DNA of 64,000 bases from Arenimonas composti TR7-09 = DSM 18010 (GCF_000426365.1 NZ_AUFF01000002.1:186001-250000), one strand, 5' to 3'; shown: positions 44,175 to 59,298, numbered from the stretch's first letter. Numbers and translations: made by a program. Notes: generated by a model not told the origin, from the sequence alone.

Positions 44175-44180
44175 TAGAAT
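44175..44180 (+). promoter_or_regulatory. putative -10 element of ygfB-pepP
   Basis: TAGAAT, 26 bp before the ygfB ATG. A partial hairpin-forming stretch GGAGCCGGCACCTTCCGGC at about 44133-44151 precedes it. Confidence 0.35.
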
Positions 44181-44206
44181 GGCCACCGACCCACGCCGAG
44201 CCGTCC

Positions 44207-44758
44207 ATGTCCTCCGTCACGCTGCCCGATTACGACGTCCTCGCGGCGGAACTGCGCGCCCTCGAAAGCGGGCTGGAACCGTCCGAACTGCACGGCTCGC
44301 TCTGCGGCTGGATCGCCGGCGGCGGCCGCCACGACGATGCCGGCTGGTTCGCCGCGGTGATGAGCGATCCGCAGCTGGCACCACCGGAATCGGGGAGTGC
44401 GCTCGAGCAGCTGCACGTCGCCAGCGCGCTGCAGCTGGAATCGCCGGATTTCGGCTTCGAGCTGCTGTTGCCGCCCGACGACCGGCCGATGCCCGAACGC
44501 GGCGACGCGCTGATCGCCTGGGGCCGCGGTTTCCTCGGCGGTTTCGGCCTCGCCGCCGGCCGCGAGCCGCCGCTGTCCGAGGACGCCGGCGAAGCGCTGG
44601 CCGACCTCGCCCGGCTGGCCGCCAACGACCTCAGCTACGAAGACACCGAGGGTGACGAGGAAGCGCTGGCGGAGATCAGCGAATTCGTCCGCGTCGCGGT
44701 GATGCTGGTGCACAGCGACTGCGTGCTGGGGCCGCGCCACCGCCGCCGCCTGAACTGA
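44207..44758 (+). CDS. ygfB: UPF0149 family protein YgfB
   Basis: 183 aa. UPF0149 marks: SELHGSLCGWIAGG near the N-terminus, WGRGFLGGFGLA in the middle and the acidic DTEGDEEALAEISEFVRVAVMLVHSD at the end. In Pseudomonas, YgfB-type proteins modulate beta-lactamase-related regulation; here the role is unknown. It is translationally linked to pepP (TGATG overlap), as in E. coli ygfB-pepP. Confidence 0.9.
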   Translation: MSSVTLPDYDVLAAELRALESGLEPSELHGSLCGWIAGGGRHDDAGWFAAVMSDPQLAPPESGSALEQLHVASALQLESPDFGFELLLPPDDRPMPERGDALIAWGRGFLGGFGLAAGREPPLSEDAGEALADLARLAANDLSYEDTEGDEEALAEISEFVRVAVMLVHSDCVLGPRHRRRLN

Positions 44759-46077
44759 TGATCAGGCCGGCCGAGTTCGCCCGTCGCCGCCGCCAGCTGA
44801 TGCGGATGGCCGACGAGGACGCGATCCTGATCCTGCCGAGTGCGCCGCAGCGCGTGCGCAGCAACGACACCCACTATCCGTACCGCCAGGACAGCGACTT
44901 CTGGTACCTGTCCGGCTTCCCCGAGCCCGAGGGCGTGCTGGTGCTGGTGCCCGGCCGCCGGCACGGCGAATCGCTGCTGTTCTGCCGTGAACGCGACCCC
45001 GAACGCGAGGCCTGGGACGGACCCCGTGCCGGCCCCGAGGGAGCGGTGGATGCCTACGGCTTCGACGACGCTTTTCCGATCGCCGACCTGGACGAAATCC
45101 TGCCCGGGCTGCTCGAAGGTCGTACCCGCGTGTACTACCACTTCGGACGCGACACCGAGTTCGACCTGAAGCTGATCGGCTGGGTGAACCGGGTCCGTGC
45201 GCAGATCCGCCACGGCGCCCAGCCGCCGCACGAGTTCCTCGAACTCGGCCACCTGCTGCACGAGCTGCGCCTGTTCAAGAGCCCGGCCGAGCTGAAGCTG
45301 ATGCGCCGTTCGGCGGCGATCGCCGCCGAGGCCCAGGTCGCGGCGATGCGCGCGACCCGCGCCGGCGGCTTCGAATACGAGGTCGAGGCGGCGCTGCAGT
45401 ACACCTACCGGCGCCACAACGCGGTCGCCGCCTACGAGCCGATCGTCGGCGCCGGCGACAACGCCTGCGTGCTGCATTACCGCGCCAACGACGCCCGCCT
45501 CGCCGCCGGCGACCTGCTGCTGTGCGACGCCGGCGCCGAAGTCGCCGGTTACGCCTCCGACATCACCCGCACCTGGCCGGTCGACGGCGTCTACTCGAAG
45601 GAGCAGCGCGCGCTGTACGAGGTCGTGCTCGCGGCGCAGGCGGCGGCGATGGCGATGGCGCGCCCGGGCAGGTCCTGGATCGCCGGCCACGAAGCCGCGG
45701 TCGAGGTGATCGCCGAGGGCCTGCTCGCGCTCGGCCTGCTGAAGGGTTCGCTGAAGACCGCGCTCGCGACCGGCAGTTACAAGCGCTTCTACATGCACAA
45801 GACCGGCCACTGGATCGGCCTCGACGTGCACGACGTCGGCGACTACAAGGTCGCCGGCGAGTTCCGCGAGCTGGAACCCGGCATGGTCTTCACGATCGAA
45901 CCCGGCATCTACATCCCGCGCGGCAGCAAGGGCGTGCCGGCGAAGTGGCAGGGCATCGGCATCCGCATCGAGGACGACGTCGTCGTGACGAAAGACGCCC
46001 CGGAAGTCCTCACCGCCGCCGTCCCCCGCGACGTCGACGCCATCGAGCAGCTGCTCGCGGACCGGCCCTTACGTTAG
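44758..46077 (+). CDS. pepP: Xaa-Pro aminopeptidase
   Basis: 439 aa, matching E. coli PepP (441). It removes N-terminal residues preceding proline. N-terminal AMP_N domain (FARRRRQLMRMADEDAILILPS, NDTHYPYRQDSDFWYLSGF), then the pita-bread metallopeptidase with LLCDAGAEVAGYASDITRTWP (metal Asp pair), HKTGHWIGLDVHD (His), EPGMVFTIEPGIY (Glu) and IGIRIEDDVVVT (Glu). ubiH, usually next in E. coli, is absent here. Confidence 0.95.
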   Translation: MIRPAEFARRRRQLMRMADEDAILILPSAPQRVRSNDTHYPYRQDSDFWYLSGFPEPEGVLVLVPGRRHGESLLFCRERDPEREAWDGPRAGPEGAVDAYGFDDAFPIADLDEILPGLLEGRTRVYYHFGRDTEFDLKLIGWVNRVRAQIRHGAQPPHEFLELGHLLHELRLFKSPAELKLMRRSAAIAAEAQVAAMRATRAGGFEYEVEAALQYTYRRHNAVAAYEPIVGAGDNACVLHYRANDARLAAGDLLLCDAGAEVAGYASDITRTWPVDGVYSKEQRALYEVVLAAQAAAMAMARPGRSWIAGHEAAVEVIAEGLLALGLLKGSLKTALATGSYKRFYMHKTGHWIGLDVHDVGDYKVAGEFRELEPGMVFTIEPGIYIPRGSKGVPAKWQGIGIRIEDDVVVTKDAPEVLTAAVPRDVDAIEQLLADRPLR

Positions 46078-46094
46078 CTCCGGCCACATTTTCT

Positions 46095-46258
46095 TTTGGA
46101 CACGGATGAACACGGATCAAGGCGGATGAACACGGATGGAGCAAGAGCCGATTGATGTTCGGATGCTTCGCGGCAATCGGCGACGACGATCCCGACCTCA
46201 GAATGCCTTTGCCTTATCAGTGTTCATCCGCTTTGATCCGTGTTCATCCGTGTCCAAA
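46095..46258. repeat. 39-bp inverted repeat of CGGATGAACA units
   Basis: Arms 46095-46133 and 46220-46258 pair with one mismatch; each holds three CGGAT-containing units. The 86-bp spacer shows no gene. It lies between convergent pepP and holC and could end transcription both ways. Similar degenerate units occur at 24391-24420. Confidence 0.9.
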
Positions 46259-46282
46259 AAACAGATGCACGGACACCGACGG

Positions 46283-46707
46283 TCACATGTCGTGTTTGGT
46301 GACGGCGAGGCCGGCGGCGGCGTAGGCCTTCCAGCGCTCGCGCAGTGGGCCGCGCGCGGAAGGATCGGCGGGCACGACCTCGAGCACGCGGTCGAAGGCG
46401 CCGGTGACCGCGGCGTCGCGCAGATTGAGGACGAGCGGACGCAGCGGCACGTCGTGTTCGGGCGCGGCGATCAGCACCGGCACGTCGGCGCCATCGTCGT
46501 CGGGGTCGACGATCTGGTGCGGTAGGTAGGCGTCCGGATCGAAGGCCCACATCAGGTCGTCGAGTTCTTCCGCCTGCGCCGCCGACGCGCACAGCACCAG
46601 CAGCGGCTGGCCGGCGTCGTGCGCCTTGCGCGCCAGCTCGCAGACGAGCAGCAGCGGCTGCTCGCGGAAACGCGGCTTGCCGATCAGGTAGAAGTCGGCG
46701 CGCGCGC

Positions 46708-46711
<4 letters not shown>
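46283..46711 (-). CDS. holC: DNA polymerase III subunit chi
   Basis: 142 aa. Chi links the clamp loader to SSB. Family features: [37 protein letters not shown], then [20 protein letters not shown], and [22 protein letters not shown], ending with the typical [19 protein letters not shown]. It overlaps the pepA stop by four bases, and pepA-holC is a known pair. Confidence 0.92.
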
Positions 46712-48198
<1,487 letters not shown>

Positions 48199-48316
48199 CG
48201 ATGTTGTTCCGTACAATCGTTGCGAATCGGAGGGACGGCGGACCGCGACGCGGCGCGCACCGTCGATGCCCGACGATTCTATCCCACCCCCTGCTCCCGG
48301 CCCCTGCGCGCACCGA

Positions 48317-49414
48317 ATGTTGCTGATAGAACGCCATGTCCTGCGCCAGTTCGCCGCCAGCGTCGGGGCGGTCGCGCTCGTGCTGGTGCTGGTCGGGCTC
48401 GGTGGGCTGCTGGTCGACCTGATGAGCGAGATCGCCCGCGGCAAGGTGCCGGCGACCCTGCTGCTTTCACAGCTCGGCCTGCGCTCGATCCAGGTGCTGC
48501 CGCTGCTGCTGCCGCTGGCGCTGTTCGTCGGCCTGCTGCTCGCGGTCGGCCGCCTGTACGCGGAAAGCGAGATGGCGGTGCTCGCCTCGGTCGGCATCGG
48601 TCCGCGCCAGTTGTGGAAACCGCTGGCGATCATCGTGCTGCCGGTCGCGTGCGTGGTCGGGGTCGCCTCGCTGTGGCTGGCGCCGCTCGGGGCCGACCAG
48701 GCACGCCGGATGATCGAGGACGCGGAGCGCTCATTCCTGATCGCCGGCCTCGACGCCGGCCGCTTCATGGAACTGCCGGGCCGCGAGGGCGTGATCTACG
48801 TCGGCGAGATCGACCCCGACGGCACGAAATTCGGGCGCATGTTCGTGCAGACCGAACGCGACGGCCGCCTCGACGTGATCACCGCCGCCCGGGGCGAACT
48901 GTTCTTCGAAGGCGAGACCGCCCGTTTCCTGCGCCTGCACGACGGCTTCCGGGTCGAAGGCGATCCGTCGCGGCTCGATTTCCGGCTGATGCGCTTCGCG
49001 GTCAACGAGATCCAGGTGCCCGACCGCGAGGCCGACCCCGACGACGACGAGATGGCCGGCGTGACGACGTCGCGCCTGCTGGAGATGGACGAGCCGGCGG
49101 CGATCGGCGAACTTCACTGGCGCCTCGCGACGCCGTTGCTGACCGTCGCGCTCGGCCTGCTGGCGCTGCCGCTCGGCCGCGGCGAAGTGCGCCAGGCGCG
49201 CTACGGCCGCGTGTTCGCGGCGCTGATGATCTACGGCAATGCGATGGTGCTGCTGATGTTCGGCAAGACCTGGCTCGGCGACGGCGTGATCCCGGCCTCG
49301 GCGGGCCTGTGGTGGTTGCTGGTGCCAATGGGCCTGCTGGCGGTCTGGCTGTTCGCGATCGACGGCCGAATGCGCCGGCGCAGGCCCGTCGTGGCGAAGG
49401 TGGCGGCGGCATGA
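48317..49414 (+). CDS. lptF: LPS export permease LptF
   Basis: 365 aa. With LptG forms the membrane part of the LptB2FG transporter that extracts LPS from the inner membrane. N-terminal helix starts [27 protein letters not shown]; a periplasmic beta-jellyroll lies at about 125-270; three C-terminal helices follow. The start at 48317 gives the family N-terminus; the upstream ATG (48266) is judged within the promoter region. Confidence 0.93.
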   Translation: MLLIERHVLRQFAASVGAVALVLVLVGLGGLLVDLMSEIARGKVPATLLLSQLGLRSIQVLPLLLPLALFVGLLLAVGRLYAESEMAVLASVGIGPRQLWKPLAIIVLPVACVVGVASLWLAPLGADQARRMIEDAERSFLIAGLDAGRFMELPGREGVIYVGEIDPDGTKFGRMFVQTERDGRLDVITAARGELFFEGETARFLRLHDGFRVEGDPSRLDFRLMRFAVNEIQVPDREADPDDDEMAGVTTSRLLEMDEPAAIGELHWRLATPLLTVALGLLALPLGRGEVRQARYGRVFAALMIYGNAMVLLMFGKTWLGDGVIPASAGLWWLLVPMGLLAVWLFAIDGRMRRRRPVVAKVAAA

Positions 49415-50505
49415 ACCTGCGCCCGCACCTCGTCGACCTCTACCTGGCGCGCACCGTGCTGCTGGCGACGCTCGGCGCCGCGGTGGTGATCGTCGGTTTC
49501 GACCTGCTCGGCGCCCTCGTGAAGGAACTCGAGGACATCGAGGGCGGCTACACGTTGAGCCACGCCTTCCTGTACGTCGCCTACACCGTGCCGCGGCGGC
49601 TGTACGAGGCCTACCCGACGGTGGCGATGATCGGCTGCGTGCTCGGCCTCGGCGGTCTCGCCGCGCGCTCCGAACTGACGGCGATGCGCGCGATCGGCAT
49701 GTCGCGGCTGCGCATCGGCGCCGGTGCGCTGTCGGGCCTGGCGCTGGTCGCGCTGCTGATGATCGTCAACGCCGAGACCGTCGCGCCCTTCGGCGAGCAG
49801 AGCGCGCAGGCGGTGGTGAATTCGGCGCGCACCGGCGACGTCGTCGTCGCCCGCGTCTCCGGCCTGTGGGCGCGCGAGGGCGACGTCTTCATCAACGCCA
49901 CCGACGGCGCCAGCCGTATCGACGACGGCGTGCCGGTGACCGAACTGCGCGGCGTGCGCGTGTTCGAGTTCGACCCGCAGGGCAAGCTGCTGTCGCTGGC
50001 CGAGGCGCGCACCGCCGTGCACCGCCCCGACGGCTGGGTGCTGCGCGACGTCCGCCGCAACGTGTTCCGCGACCGCGCCGTCGTCGCCGAGGAGCACGCC
50101 GAGGAACGCTGGGAAACCGGTCTCGACCAGCAGGCGCTGGCCGCCGCCGCCTCGCGCCCGCGCTACCTGAGCAGCGACGAGCTCAGCCGCAACATCGAAT
50201 ACCTCGAACGCAACGGCCTCGACGCCCGCCAGTTCGAGAACGCCTACTGGGGCCGCTGGTTCTACCCGCTGAACGTGATCGTGCTGTGCCTGGCGGCGCT
50301 GCCGTTCGCCTTCGGCTCGCTGCGCTCCGGCGGCTTCGGCAAGCGCCTGTTCGTCGCGATCGTGATCGGCCTCGGCTATCTGCTGGTGCAGCGGCTGGCG
50401 GTGAACCTGGCGGATGTGTACCGGTTCGATGCGCGGGTGGCGTATGCGGTGCCGCCGGTGCTGCTGCTGGCCTTGTCGTGGGGGCTGTTCGGCAGGCGTG
50501 AATAG
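49411..50505 (+). CDS. lptG: LPS export permease LptG
   Basis: 364 aa, six-helix permease with a central periplasmic domain like LptF. VDLYLARTVLLATLGAAVVIVGFDLL begins the first helix; TVAMIGCVLGLGGLAARSELTAMRAIGMS is the coupling region; FYPLNVIVLCLAALPFAFGSLRSGG starts the C-terminal helices. It overlaps lptF by ATGA. Confidence 0.94.
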   Translation: MNLRPHLVDLYLARTVLLATLGAAVVIVGFDLLGALVKELEDIEGGYTLSHAFLYVAYTVPRRLYEAYPTVAMIGCVLGLGGLAARSELTAMRAIGMSRLRIGAGALSGLALVALLMIVNAETVAPFGEQSAQAVVNSARTGDVVVARVSGLWAREGDVFINATDGASRIDDGVPVTELRGVRVFEFDPQGKLLSLAEARTAVHRPDGWVLRDVRRNVFRDRAVVAEEHAEERWETGLDQQALAAAASRPRYLSSDELSRNIEYLERNGLDARQFENAYWGRWFYPLNVIVLCLAALPFAFGSLRSGGFGKRLFVAIVIGLGYLLVQRLAVNLADVYRFDARVAYAVPPVLLLALSWGLFGRRE

Positions 50506-50511
50506 CGACGG

Positions 50512-50646
50512 AAAATGAAGGATAGAAATAACAAGTAATGGGTTCGGCGCGAGCGTGGGGTCCCTCTGCTGCCCGCTCTCCGGTTTCCCATCCACTACCC
50601 GCCGTCTTCCGCCTGCTATTTCCTACTTCCTATCCACTACTTGCCT
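50512..50646. repeat. imperfect inverted repeat of AT-rich units between lptG and RDD genes
   Basis: Left AAAATGAAGGATAGAAATAA (from 50512) and right TTCCTACTTCCTATCCACTA (from 50621) are imperfect complements, with CCATCCACTACCC in between. It resembles a decayed member of the window's unit-based inverted repeats. Confidence 0.4.
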
Positions 50647-50648
50647 TT

Positions 50649-51113
50649 TCAGCCCTCGAGAGCCATCGCCTTCCCGGTCCTCACGAGCACCGTGCCGGCC
50701 ACGACATCATGCAAAGCCCGCCGTTCCCGATCGACCAGGCACCACAGGAAGCCCAGCCCACAGGCCGCCAGCGACACCGTCGCCACCGCATACCGCAGCC
50801 ACAGCGCCCGCACCTCGGCCGGGCGGCCATCGGCCGCCACGACCTTCAGCCGCCACGGTTTCATGCCCAGGGTCTGGCCGCCCCGGCGCCAGGCGAGCAC
50901 CGCATAGCTGCCGCTGACCAGCCAGCAGGCCAGCCAGACGGCGAGGGCGCCGGCGCTCCACGGCGCGAAGGCCTCGTGGCTCGGGCGCAGCAGCAGCGAG
51001 ACCGCGCTGATCAGGAACCACAGGGCGATGTTCGGCAGCGCGTCGTAGACCAGCGCCAGCAGGCGCCAGCCGAGATGGGCCGGGCGCGCGGCCGGCGGGG
51101 CGGAAGAAGTCAT
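50649..51113 (-). CDS. RDD family membrane protein
   Basis: 154 aa, three membrane helices. The family's first Arg-Asp-Asp-like motif is seen as RLLALVYDALP, and the later GGQTLGMKPWRLKVV is its second signature. RDD proteins are inner-membrane proteins with possible transport roles. Convergent with lptG, divergent from xerD. Confidence 0.88.
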   Translation of the reverse strand: MTSSAPPAARPAHLGWRLLALVYDALPNIALWFLISAVSLLLRPSHEAFAPWSAGALAVWLACWLVSGSYAVLAWRRGGQTLGMKPWRLKVVAADGRPAEVRALWLRYAVATVSLAACGLGFLWCLVDRERRALHDVVAGTVLVRTGKAMALEG

Positions 51114-51150
51114 CGGCGAATTCTAGCGGCGGCGATGCTGTAATCGGCCG

Positions 51151-52149
51151 ATGTCCGGCGAAACCCCCTCCAGCAAGAAGGCCGCGCCGCCGCGCCGCCG
51201 CGGCGAGGCCGCCGCCGAACGCCGGTCGCGCGTGCTGGCGTTGCCGCCGGCGAGCGCGGGCGACGCCGCCGCGATCGCTGGGTTCCTCGACCGCCTGTGG
51301 GCCGAGTCCGGGCTGTCGCGGGCGAGCCTGGACAGCTACCGCCGCGACCTCGACGGCCTCGCGCGCTGGCTGGCGACCCGCGGCGGCGAACTGGCGACGC
51401 TGCAGCGCGGCGACCTGTTCGACTACCTCGAATGGCGCGGCCGCCACGGCTACGCCGCCCGCAGCAATGCCCGCCTGCTGTCGGCGCTGCGCGCGTTCTA
51501 CGGCCAGCGCGTGCGCCTCGGTCTCCGCCCCGACGATCCGACCGCGCTGCTGGCGCCGCCGAAGCTCGGCCGCTCGCTGCCGAAGGCGCTGTCGGAATCC
51601 GAGGTCGAGGCGTTGCTGCAGGCGCCGGCGATCGACACCCCGACCGGCCTGCGCGACCGCGCGATGCTCGAGCTGATGTACGCCACCGGCCTGCGCGTCA
51701 GCGAGCTGGTAAACCTCGACGCGGCGGCGGTGAACCTGCGCCAGGGCGTGCTGCGCGTGCGCGGCAAGGGCAGCCGGGAACGTCTGGTGCCGATGGGCGA
51801 GGAAGCCCAGCACTGGCTCGAGACCTATCTGCGCGACGCCCGCCCGGCGCTCGCCGGCGGCCGCCCGCTGCCCGCGCTGTTCCTGACTTCGGGCGGCGAA
51901 CCGCCGAGCCGGCAGCAGTTCTGGACGGTCGTGAAGAAGCTTGCCGCCGTCGCCGGCATCGACCCCGACCGGGTCAGCCCGCATGGCCTGCGCCACAGCT
52001 TCGCGACCCACCTGCTCAACCACGGCGCCGACCTGCGCGCCCTGCAAATGCTGCTCGGCCACAGCTCGCTGTCGACGACGCAGATCTACACGTATGTCGC
52101 GCGGGAGGGGCTGAAGCGGCTGCATGCCGCCCACCACCCCCGCGCATAG
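51151..52149 (+). CDS. xerD: site-specific tyrosine recombinase XerD
   Basis: 332 aa. With XerC resolves chromosome dimers at dif. An N-terminal SAM-like core-binding domain (about 40-125) is followed by the catalytic domain with Arg in [12 protein letters not shown], Lys in [24 protein letters not shown] (His-Arg), His in [12 protein letters not shown] and the Tyr in QIYTYV. A 35-residue basic N-terminal extension precedes the domain. dsbC follows, the E. coli order xerD-dsbC. Confidence 0.93.
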   Translation: MSGETPSSKKAAPPRRRGEAAAERRSRVLALPPASAGDAAAIAGFLDRLWAESGLSRASLDSYRRDLDGLARWLATRGGELATLQRGDLFDYLEWRGRHGYAARSNARLLSALRAFYGQRVRLGLRPDDPTALLAPPKLGRSLPKALSESEVEALLQAPAIDTPTGLRDRAMLELMYATGLRVSELVNLDAAAVNLRQGVLRVRGKGSRERLVPMGEEAQHWLETYLRDARPALAGGRPLPALFLTSGGEPPSRQQFWTVVKKLAAVAGIDPDRVSPHGLRHSFATHLLNHGADLRALQMLLGHSSLSTTQIYTYVAREGLKRLHAAHHPRA

Positions 52150-52160
52150 CGCGGCGACTT

Positions 52161-52285
52161 GCAGGAGCGGCTTCAGCCGCGATCCGCTCCTCACTCCTTC
52201 CCCTACCGGAAGGCACGCGCCTTCGGCGCTATCGCGGCTGAAGCCGCTCCTACAGACGGTATTGCGGCTGAAGCCGCTCCTACAG
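52161..52285. repeat. three REP-like palindromes, type B
   Basis: Copies at 52161-52183 (plus), 52231-52255 (minus) and 52261-52285 (minus; TTGCGG variant), core GGAGCGGCTTCAGCCGC. They fill most of the xerD-dsbC gap. Confidence 0.9.
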
Positions 52286-52372
52286 TCGTTGGTCGGTGGT
52301 CGTTGACGGTTTCTCGTTTCCCCGCCGCACCATGCGAGAATCCACGCCACCCTTCGCAGATCCGGATTCCTC

Positions 52373-53161
52373 ATGCTTCGCAACCTCATCCTCGCCCTCG
52401 GCCTGACGGCCGCCCTCGGTGCCTGTGCGGCCGAGCCACCCGGGCGGGCGGGCGGGGCGACGGCCGCGGCGCCGGCGGCGGCGTTGCCGGCGCAGGCGGA
52501 CGAGGCGGCGATCACCGCGGCGATGGGACAGCTGCTGCCGGGTACGCCGATCGAGCGGATCGGGCCGTCGCCGCTGCCGGGCCTGGCCGAGGTCGCGGTG
52601 CGCGGGCGGGTCCTGTACATCTCCAACGACGGCCGCTACCTGCTGGTCGAGGGCTCCTTGATCGACGTGCCCGGCAAGGTGAACCTGACCCGCCTCAGCG
52701 AGGGTTCGCTGCGCCGCGATCTGCTCGATGCGGTGCCGGCCGAGCGCCGGATCATCTTCCCGGCCGCCGAGCAGAAGCACCGCGTCACCGTCTTCACCGA
52801 CATCGACTGCGGCTACTGCCGGCAGCTGCATCAGCAGATCGCCGACTACAACCGCCTCGGCATCACCGTCGAATACCTGTTCTACCCGCGCGCCGGCATC
52901 GGCTCGGAGTCCTTCGAGCAGGCGGTGGCGGTGTGGTGCTCGCACAACCGTACCGGTGCGCTGACCGCCGCCAAGGGCGGCCTGGTGCTGCCGCCGGCGA
53001 ACTGCGACAACCCGGTGCGCGCGGACTACGAACTCGGCCAGAAGGTCGGCGTCACGGGCACGCCGGCGATCTATGCCGAGAACGGGGTCGAGATCGGCGG
53101 TTACCTGGCGCCGTCCGAAATGCTCGCCCGGCTCGAGGAAATGGCCGCGCAGGCGCGCTGA
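52373..53161 (+). CDS. dsbC: thiol:disulfide interchange protein DsbC, lipoprotein form
   Basis: 262 aa. DsbC isomerises wrong disulfides in the periplasm. N-terminal dimerisation domain (about 45-110), thioredoxin domain with active-site CGYC in [14 protein letters not shown] and cis-Pro in GVTGTPAIY; a second Cys pair (VWCSH, ANCDNP) matches the structural disulfide. Unusual: the signal has a lipobox, LGAC (Cys18), so it is likely membrane-anchored rather than soluble. Confidence 0.92.
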   Translation: MLRNLILALGLTAALGACAAEPPGRAGGATAAAPAAALPAQADEAAITAAMGQLLPGTPIERIGPSPLPGLAEVAVRGRVLYISNDGRYLLVEGSLIDVPGKVNLTRLSEGSLRRDLLDAVPAERRIIFPAAEQKHRVTVFTDIDCGYCRQLHQQIADYNRLGITVEYLFYPRAGIGSESFEQAVAVWCSHNRTGALTAAKGGLVLPPANCDNPVRADYELGQKVGVTGTPAIYAENGVEIGGYLAPSEMLARLEEMAAQAR

Positions 53162-53246
53162 GCCAGGGCCGCCGCGGCCCGCCAGGAATCCGGGGCGCCG
53201 CAGCGTCCCGGCAACCGCTTCCGGCGGGCCCGGGCCGGGCTTCGGC

Positions 53247-53252
53247 TACAAT
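53247..53252 (+). promoter_or_regulatory. putative -10 element of purL
   Basis: TACAAT, 30 bp before the purL ATG. No clear -35 and no obvious PurR-type dyad nearby. Confidence 0.4.
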
Positions 53253-53282
53253 TGCCGGCCCGTTTCCACGGATAGTCCGGAC

Positions 53283-57146
<3,864 letters not shown>

Positions 57147-57155
57147 TCCGGGGAG

Positions 57156-57256
57156 CGAGAAACGAGAAACGAGGAACGAGAAACGAGTGAAGGCGCGCGC
57201 TTCGCGCGAAGCGGGGCTTCTTCACTCGTTTCTCGTTCCTCGTTTCTCGTTTCTCG
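57156..57256. repeat. 36-bp perfect inverted repeat of GAGAAAC units
   Basis: Arms 57156-57191 and 57221-57256 are exact complements made of the 7-bp units GAGAAAC and GAGGAAC ending GAGTGAA. The 29-bp loop is itself GC-dyad-rich (GCGCGCTTCGCGCGAAGC). Same family as 39.1 kb. Confidence 0.93.
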
Positions 57257-57298
57257 GAAGTCGGCGGCATCCGGTAGGCTGGTGGAACAGGGCGCACG

Positions 57299-57799
57299 AT
57301 GACCGCGCAACTGCGGGAGACGGGTATGGCGCGGGCGACGATCGGGAGCGGGGCCGGCATGATCCACGGGGGGCTGGTCGCGCTTGCGCTCGCCCTGCCG
57401 GCGGTTCGCGTGGCGTCGGCCGCGGAGCTCGACATGGATCGGGCCGCGTTGCGCACCGACGCGCCCGCTACCGCATCGGCGGACGTGGATCCTTCGCGCC
57501 GCATAGCGCTGTCGGACGCGCAGGCCGTCGCCGACCTGTTGGCCGGCCTGCTTCGCCACCCGGACGAGGCGGTGCGCCGCGACGCCGCCACGGCGCTCGG
57601 GAAGATGGGTCCTGCGGCACGGAGCGCGCTCGTGGCGCTGCAGGAAGCCTACGACCGCGAGTTCGAATTGTTGCCAGTGGGCACACTCATCGGACCAGGC
57701 AGCACGATGGCCGTGATCGGGTCGGCGATGCTCCGGATCCGCAGTGGCACCGCACCACCGGACAGTGGTCCTGTATGCGCCGATCCGGAGGCCCGATGA
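57299..57799 (+). CDS. secreted HEAT-repeat protein
   Basis: 166 aa. An N-terminal signal-like hydrophobic segment (LVALALALPAVRVASA) is preceded by a rather long polar start, so the true start could be the Met at 57326. A single HEAT-type motif, LLAGLLRHPDEAVRRDAATALGKMG, is visible; such helical repeats mediate protein binding. The partner is unknown. Overlaps the next gene by ATGA. Confidence 0.65.
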   Translation: MTAQLRETGMARATIGSGAGMIHGGLVALALALPAVRVASAAELDMDRAALRTDAPATASADVDPSRRIALSDAQAVADLLAGLLRHPDEAVRRDAATALGKMGPAARSALVALQEAYDREFELLPVGTLIGPGSTMAVIGSAMLRIRSGTAPPDSGPVCADPEAR

Positions 57800-58029
57800 G
57801 CGCTGAAAGCGGGCAACGTCTGGAGAGATGGATCTATGCAATCCGCCTCTTCATCTGGATAGCGTCGATCTACGTCGTCTCGGTTCCGCTCAGGCGACTG
57901 CGGGACACTCTCGGCGGGGACGTCTACGTGTGGACGGCGTTGGCTGTGCTCGCCCTCGGTTTCGTCGTCGGCGTCCTCTTGGCGTTCGTCGCCAGACGCC
58001 TTGCGGCTCGGCGCCGAATGAGGTCGTAG
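57796..58029 (+). CDS. small membrane protein of unknown function
   Basis: 77 aa, two hydrophobic helices (AIRLFIWIASIYVVSVPL and TALAVLALGFVVGVLLAFV) and a basic C-terminus. Not recognised. Translationally coupled to the HEAT-repeat gene, suggesting a pair. Confidence 0.65.
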   Translation: MSAESGQRLERWIYAIRLFIWIASIYVVSVPLRRLRDTLGGDVYVWTALAVLALGFVVGVLLAFVARRLAARRRMRS

Positions 58030-58078
58030 TGCGCGCATCTGGGGCGGCGGCCCCGGCGACGAACCCGCCCGGCCGCGG

Positions 58079-59095
58079 TCAGGAGAAATCGGCGTCGAGG
58101 ACGATGCGGTAGCGGGCTTTGCCGGCGCGGAGGTGGTCGAGGGCCTCGTTCGCCCGGCTCATCGGGAAGTGCTCGGTCTTCGGCGCGATCGCATGCCGCG
58201 CCGCGAAGCCGAGCATCGTGTCGATGGCGACGCGCGAACCGGTCGGCGAAGCCGACAGCGAACGCTGGCCCATCATCAGCGGAAAGACGGAGACCTGGAT
58301 CCCGTCGAGCACGGCGCCGACGACGTGCAGGCGGCCGTTCGGCGCCAGCGCGCCGAGCAGGCCGTTCCAGTCGAGGCTGACGTTGACGGTGTCGAGGATC
58401 AGGTCGAAGTGGCCGGCCAGCGCCTTCAGCGCGTCGGCATCGCCGGTGGCGACGACGTGGTGGGCACCGAACGCGCGCGCCTCCTCTTCCTTCGAGCGGC
58501 TGCTGGTGAAGGCGGTGACCTCGCAGCCCCAGGCGCGGCAGAACTTCAGCGCCATGTGGCCGAGGCCGCCGATGCCGACCACGCCGACCTTCGCGGTCGG
58601 GCGGATGCCGAATTCGTAGAGCGGGGTGAACACGGTGATGCCGCCGCAGAGCAGCGGCCCGGCCTCGGCTGCCGGCAATGCTTCCGGCACCGGCACCACC
58701 CAGACCCAGTGCGCGCGCACGCGTTCGGCGAAACCGCCGTGGCGGCCGGCGATCGTCGGGCGGACCCGGGGGCAGAGGTTGTGCCGGCCGGCGAGGCACT
58801 GTTCGCAACTCATGCAGCTCCAGGCCGACCAGCCCAGGCCGACACGCTGGCCGAGCGCCAGCCCCTTCGCCTGCGCACCGAGCGCGACCACCCGCCCGAT
58901 CACCTCGTGCCCGGGCACGAAGGGATAGCGGCTGAAGCCCCATTCGTTGTCGAGCATCGACAGGTCGGAATGGCAGAGCCCGCAGTGATCGACCGCGATC
59001 TCCACCTCCTCGTCGCCGAGCGGACCGGAGTCGAAGTGGAAGGGCTCGAGCGGACCGCCGGGCTGGCTGGCGGCGAGGGCGCGGATCGTGCTCAT
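58079..59095 (-). CDS. NAD(P)-dependent zinc alcohol dehydrogenase (YahK/CAD-like)
   Basis: 338 aa. MDR fold with catalytic zinc ligands in HCGLCHSDLSML and GHEVIGRV, the structural zinc four-Cys lobe around CMSCEQCLAGRHNLC, and cofactor motif GIGGLGHMALKF. TSSRSKEEEA after strand 2 suggests NADP preference. Likely an aldehyde reductase of broad range, as with E. coli YahK/YjgB. Divergent from the TPR gene. Confidence 0.92.
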   Translation of the reverse strand: MSTIRALAASQPGGPLEPFHFDSGPLGDEEVEIAVDHCGLCHSDLSMLDNEWGFSRYPFVPGHEVIGRVVALGAQAKGLALGQRVGLGWSAWSCMSCEQCLAGRHNLCPRVRPTIAGRHGGFAERVRAHWVWVVPVPEALPAAEAGPLLCGGITVFTPLYEFGIRPTAKVGVVGIGGLGHMALKFCRAWGCEVTAFTSSRSKEEEARAFGAHHVVATGDADALKALAGHFDLILDTVNVSLDWNGLLGALAPNGRLHVVGAVLDGIQVSVFPLMMGQRSLSASPTGSRVAIDTMLGFAARHAIAPKTEHFPMSRANEALDHLRAGKARYRIVLDADFS

Positions 59096-59229
59096 GGTGA
59101 TTTCCCCTGCGGCTGGATGCCGACGATACGCCCGGTGCCGGCACTACGTCCCGCCCCGGTTGCGATTTGCGGTAGTTTCCCTGGGCATGAAGCGCGCGGA
59201 CAGGTCGGACAGTCGATGCAGAGGTCACG

Positions 59230-59298
59230 ATGAAGGATGAAGCACTGTCGGAGCTGAAATCACTGCTGGATCCGCCGCAAGTCGATGAAGTCGCATGA
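59230..59298 (+). CDS. possible 22-aa upstream ORF
   Basis: A short frame, MKDEALSELKSLLDPPQVDE plus two residues, begins at 59230 after AGAGG and overlaps the start of the TPR gene (59285) by 14 bases. It could be a translational-coupling leader. There is no independent support. Confidence 0.3.
   Translation: MKDEALSELKSLLDPPQVDEVA

Noticed and set aside
46134-46219. Small gene in the loop of the 39-bp inverted repeat
   Set aside because: No frame longer than about 20 codons with a ribosome site; treated as spacer.
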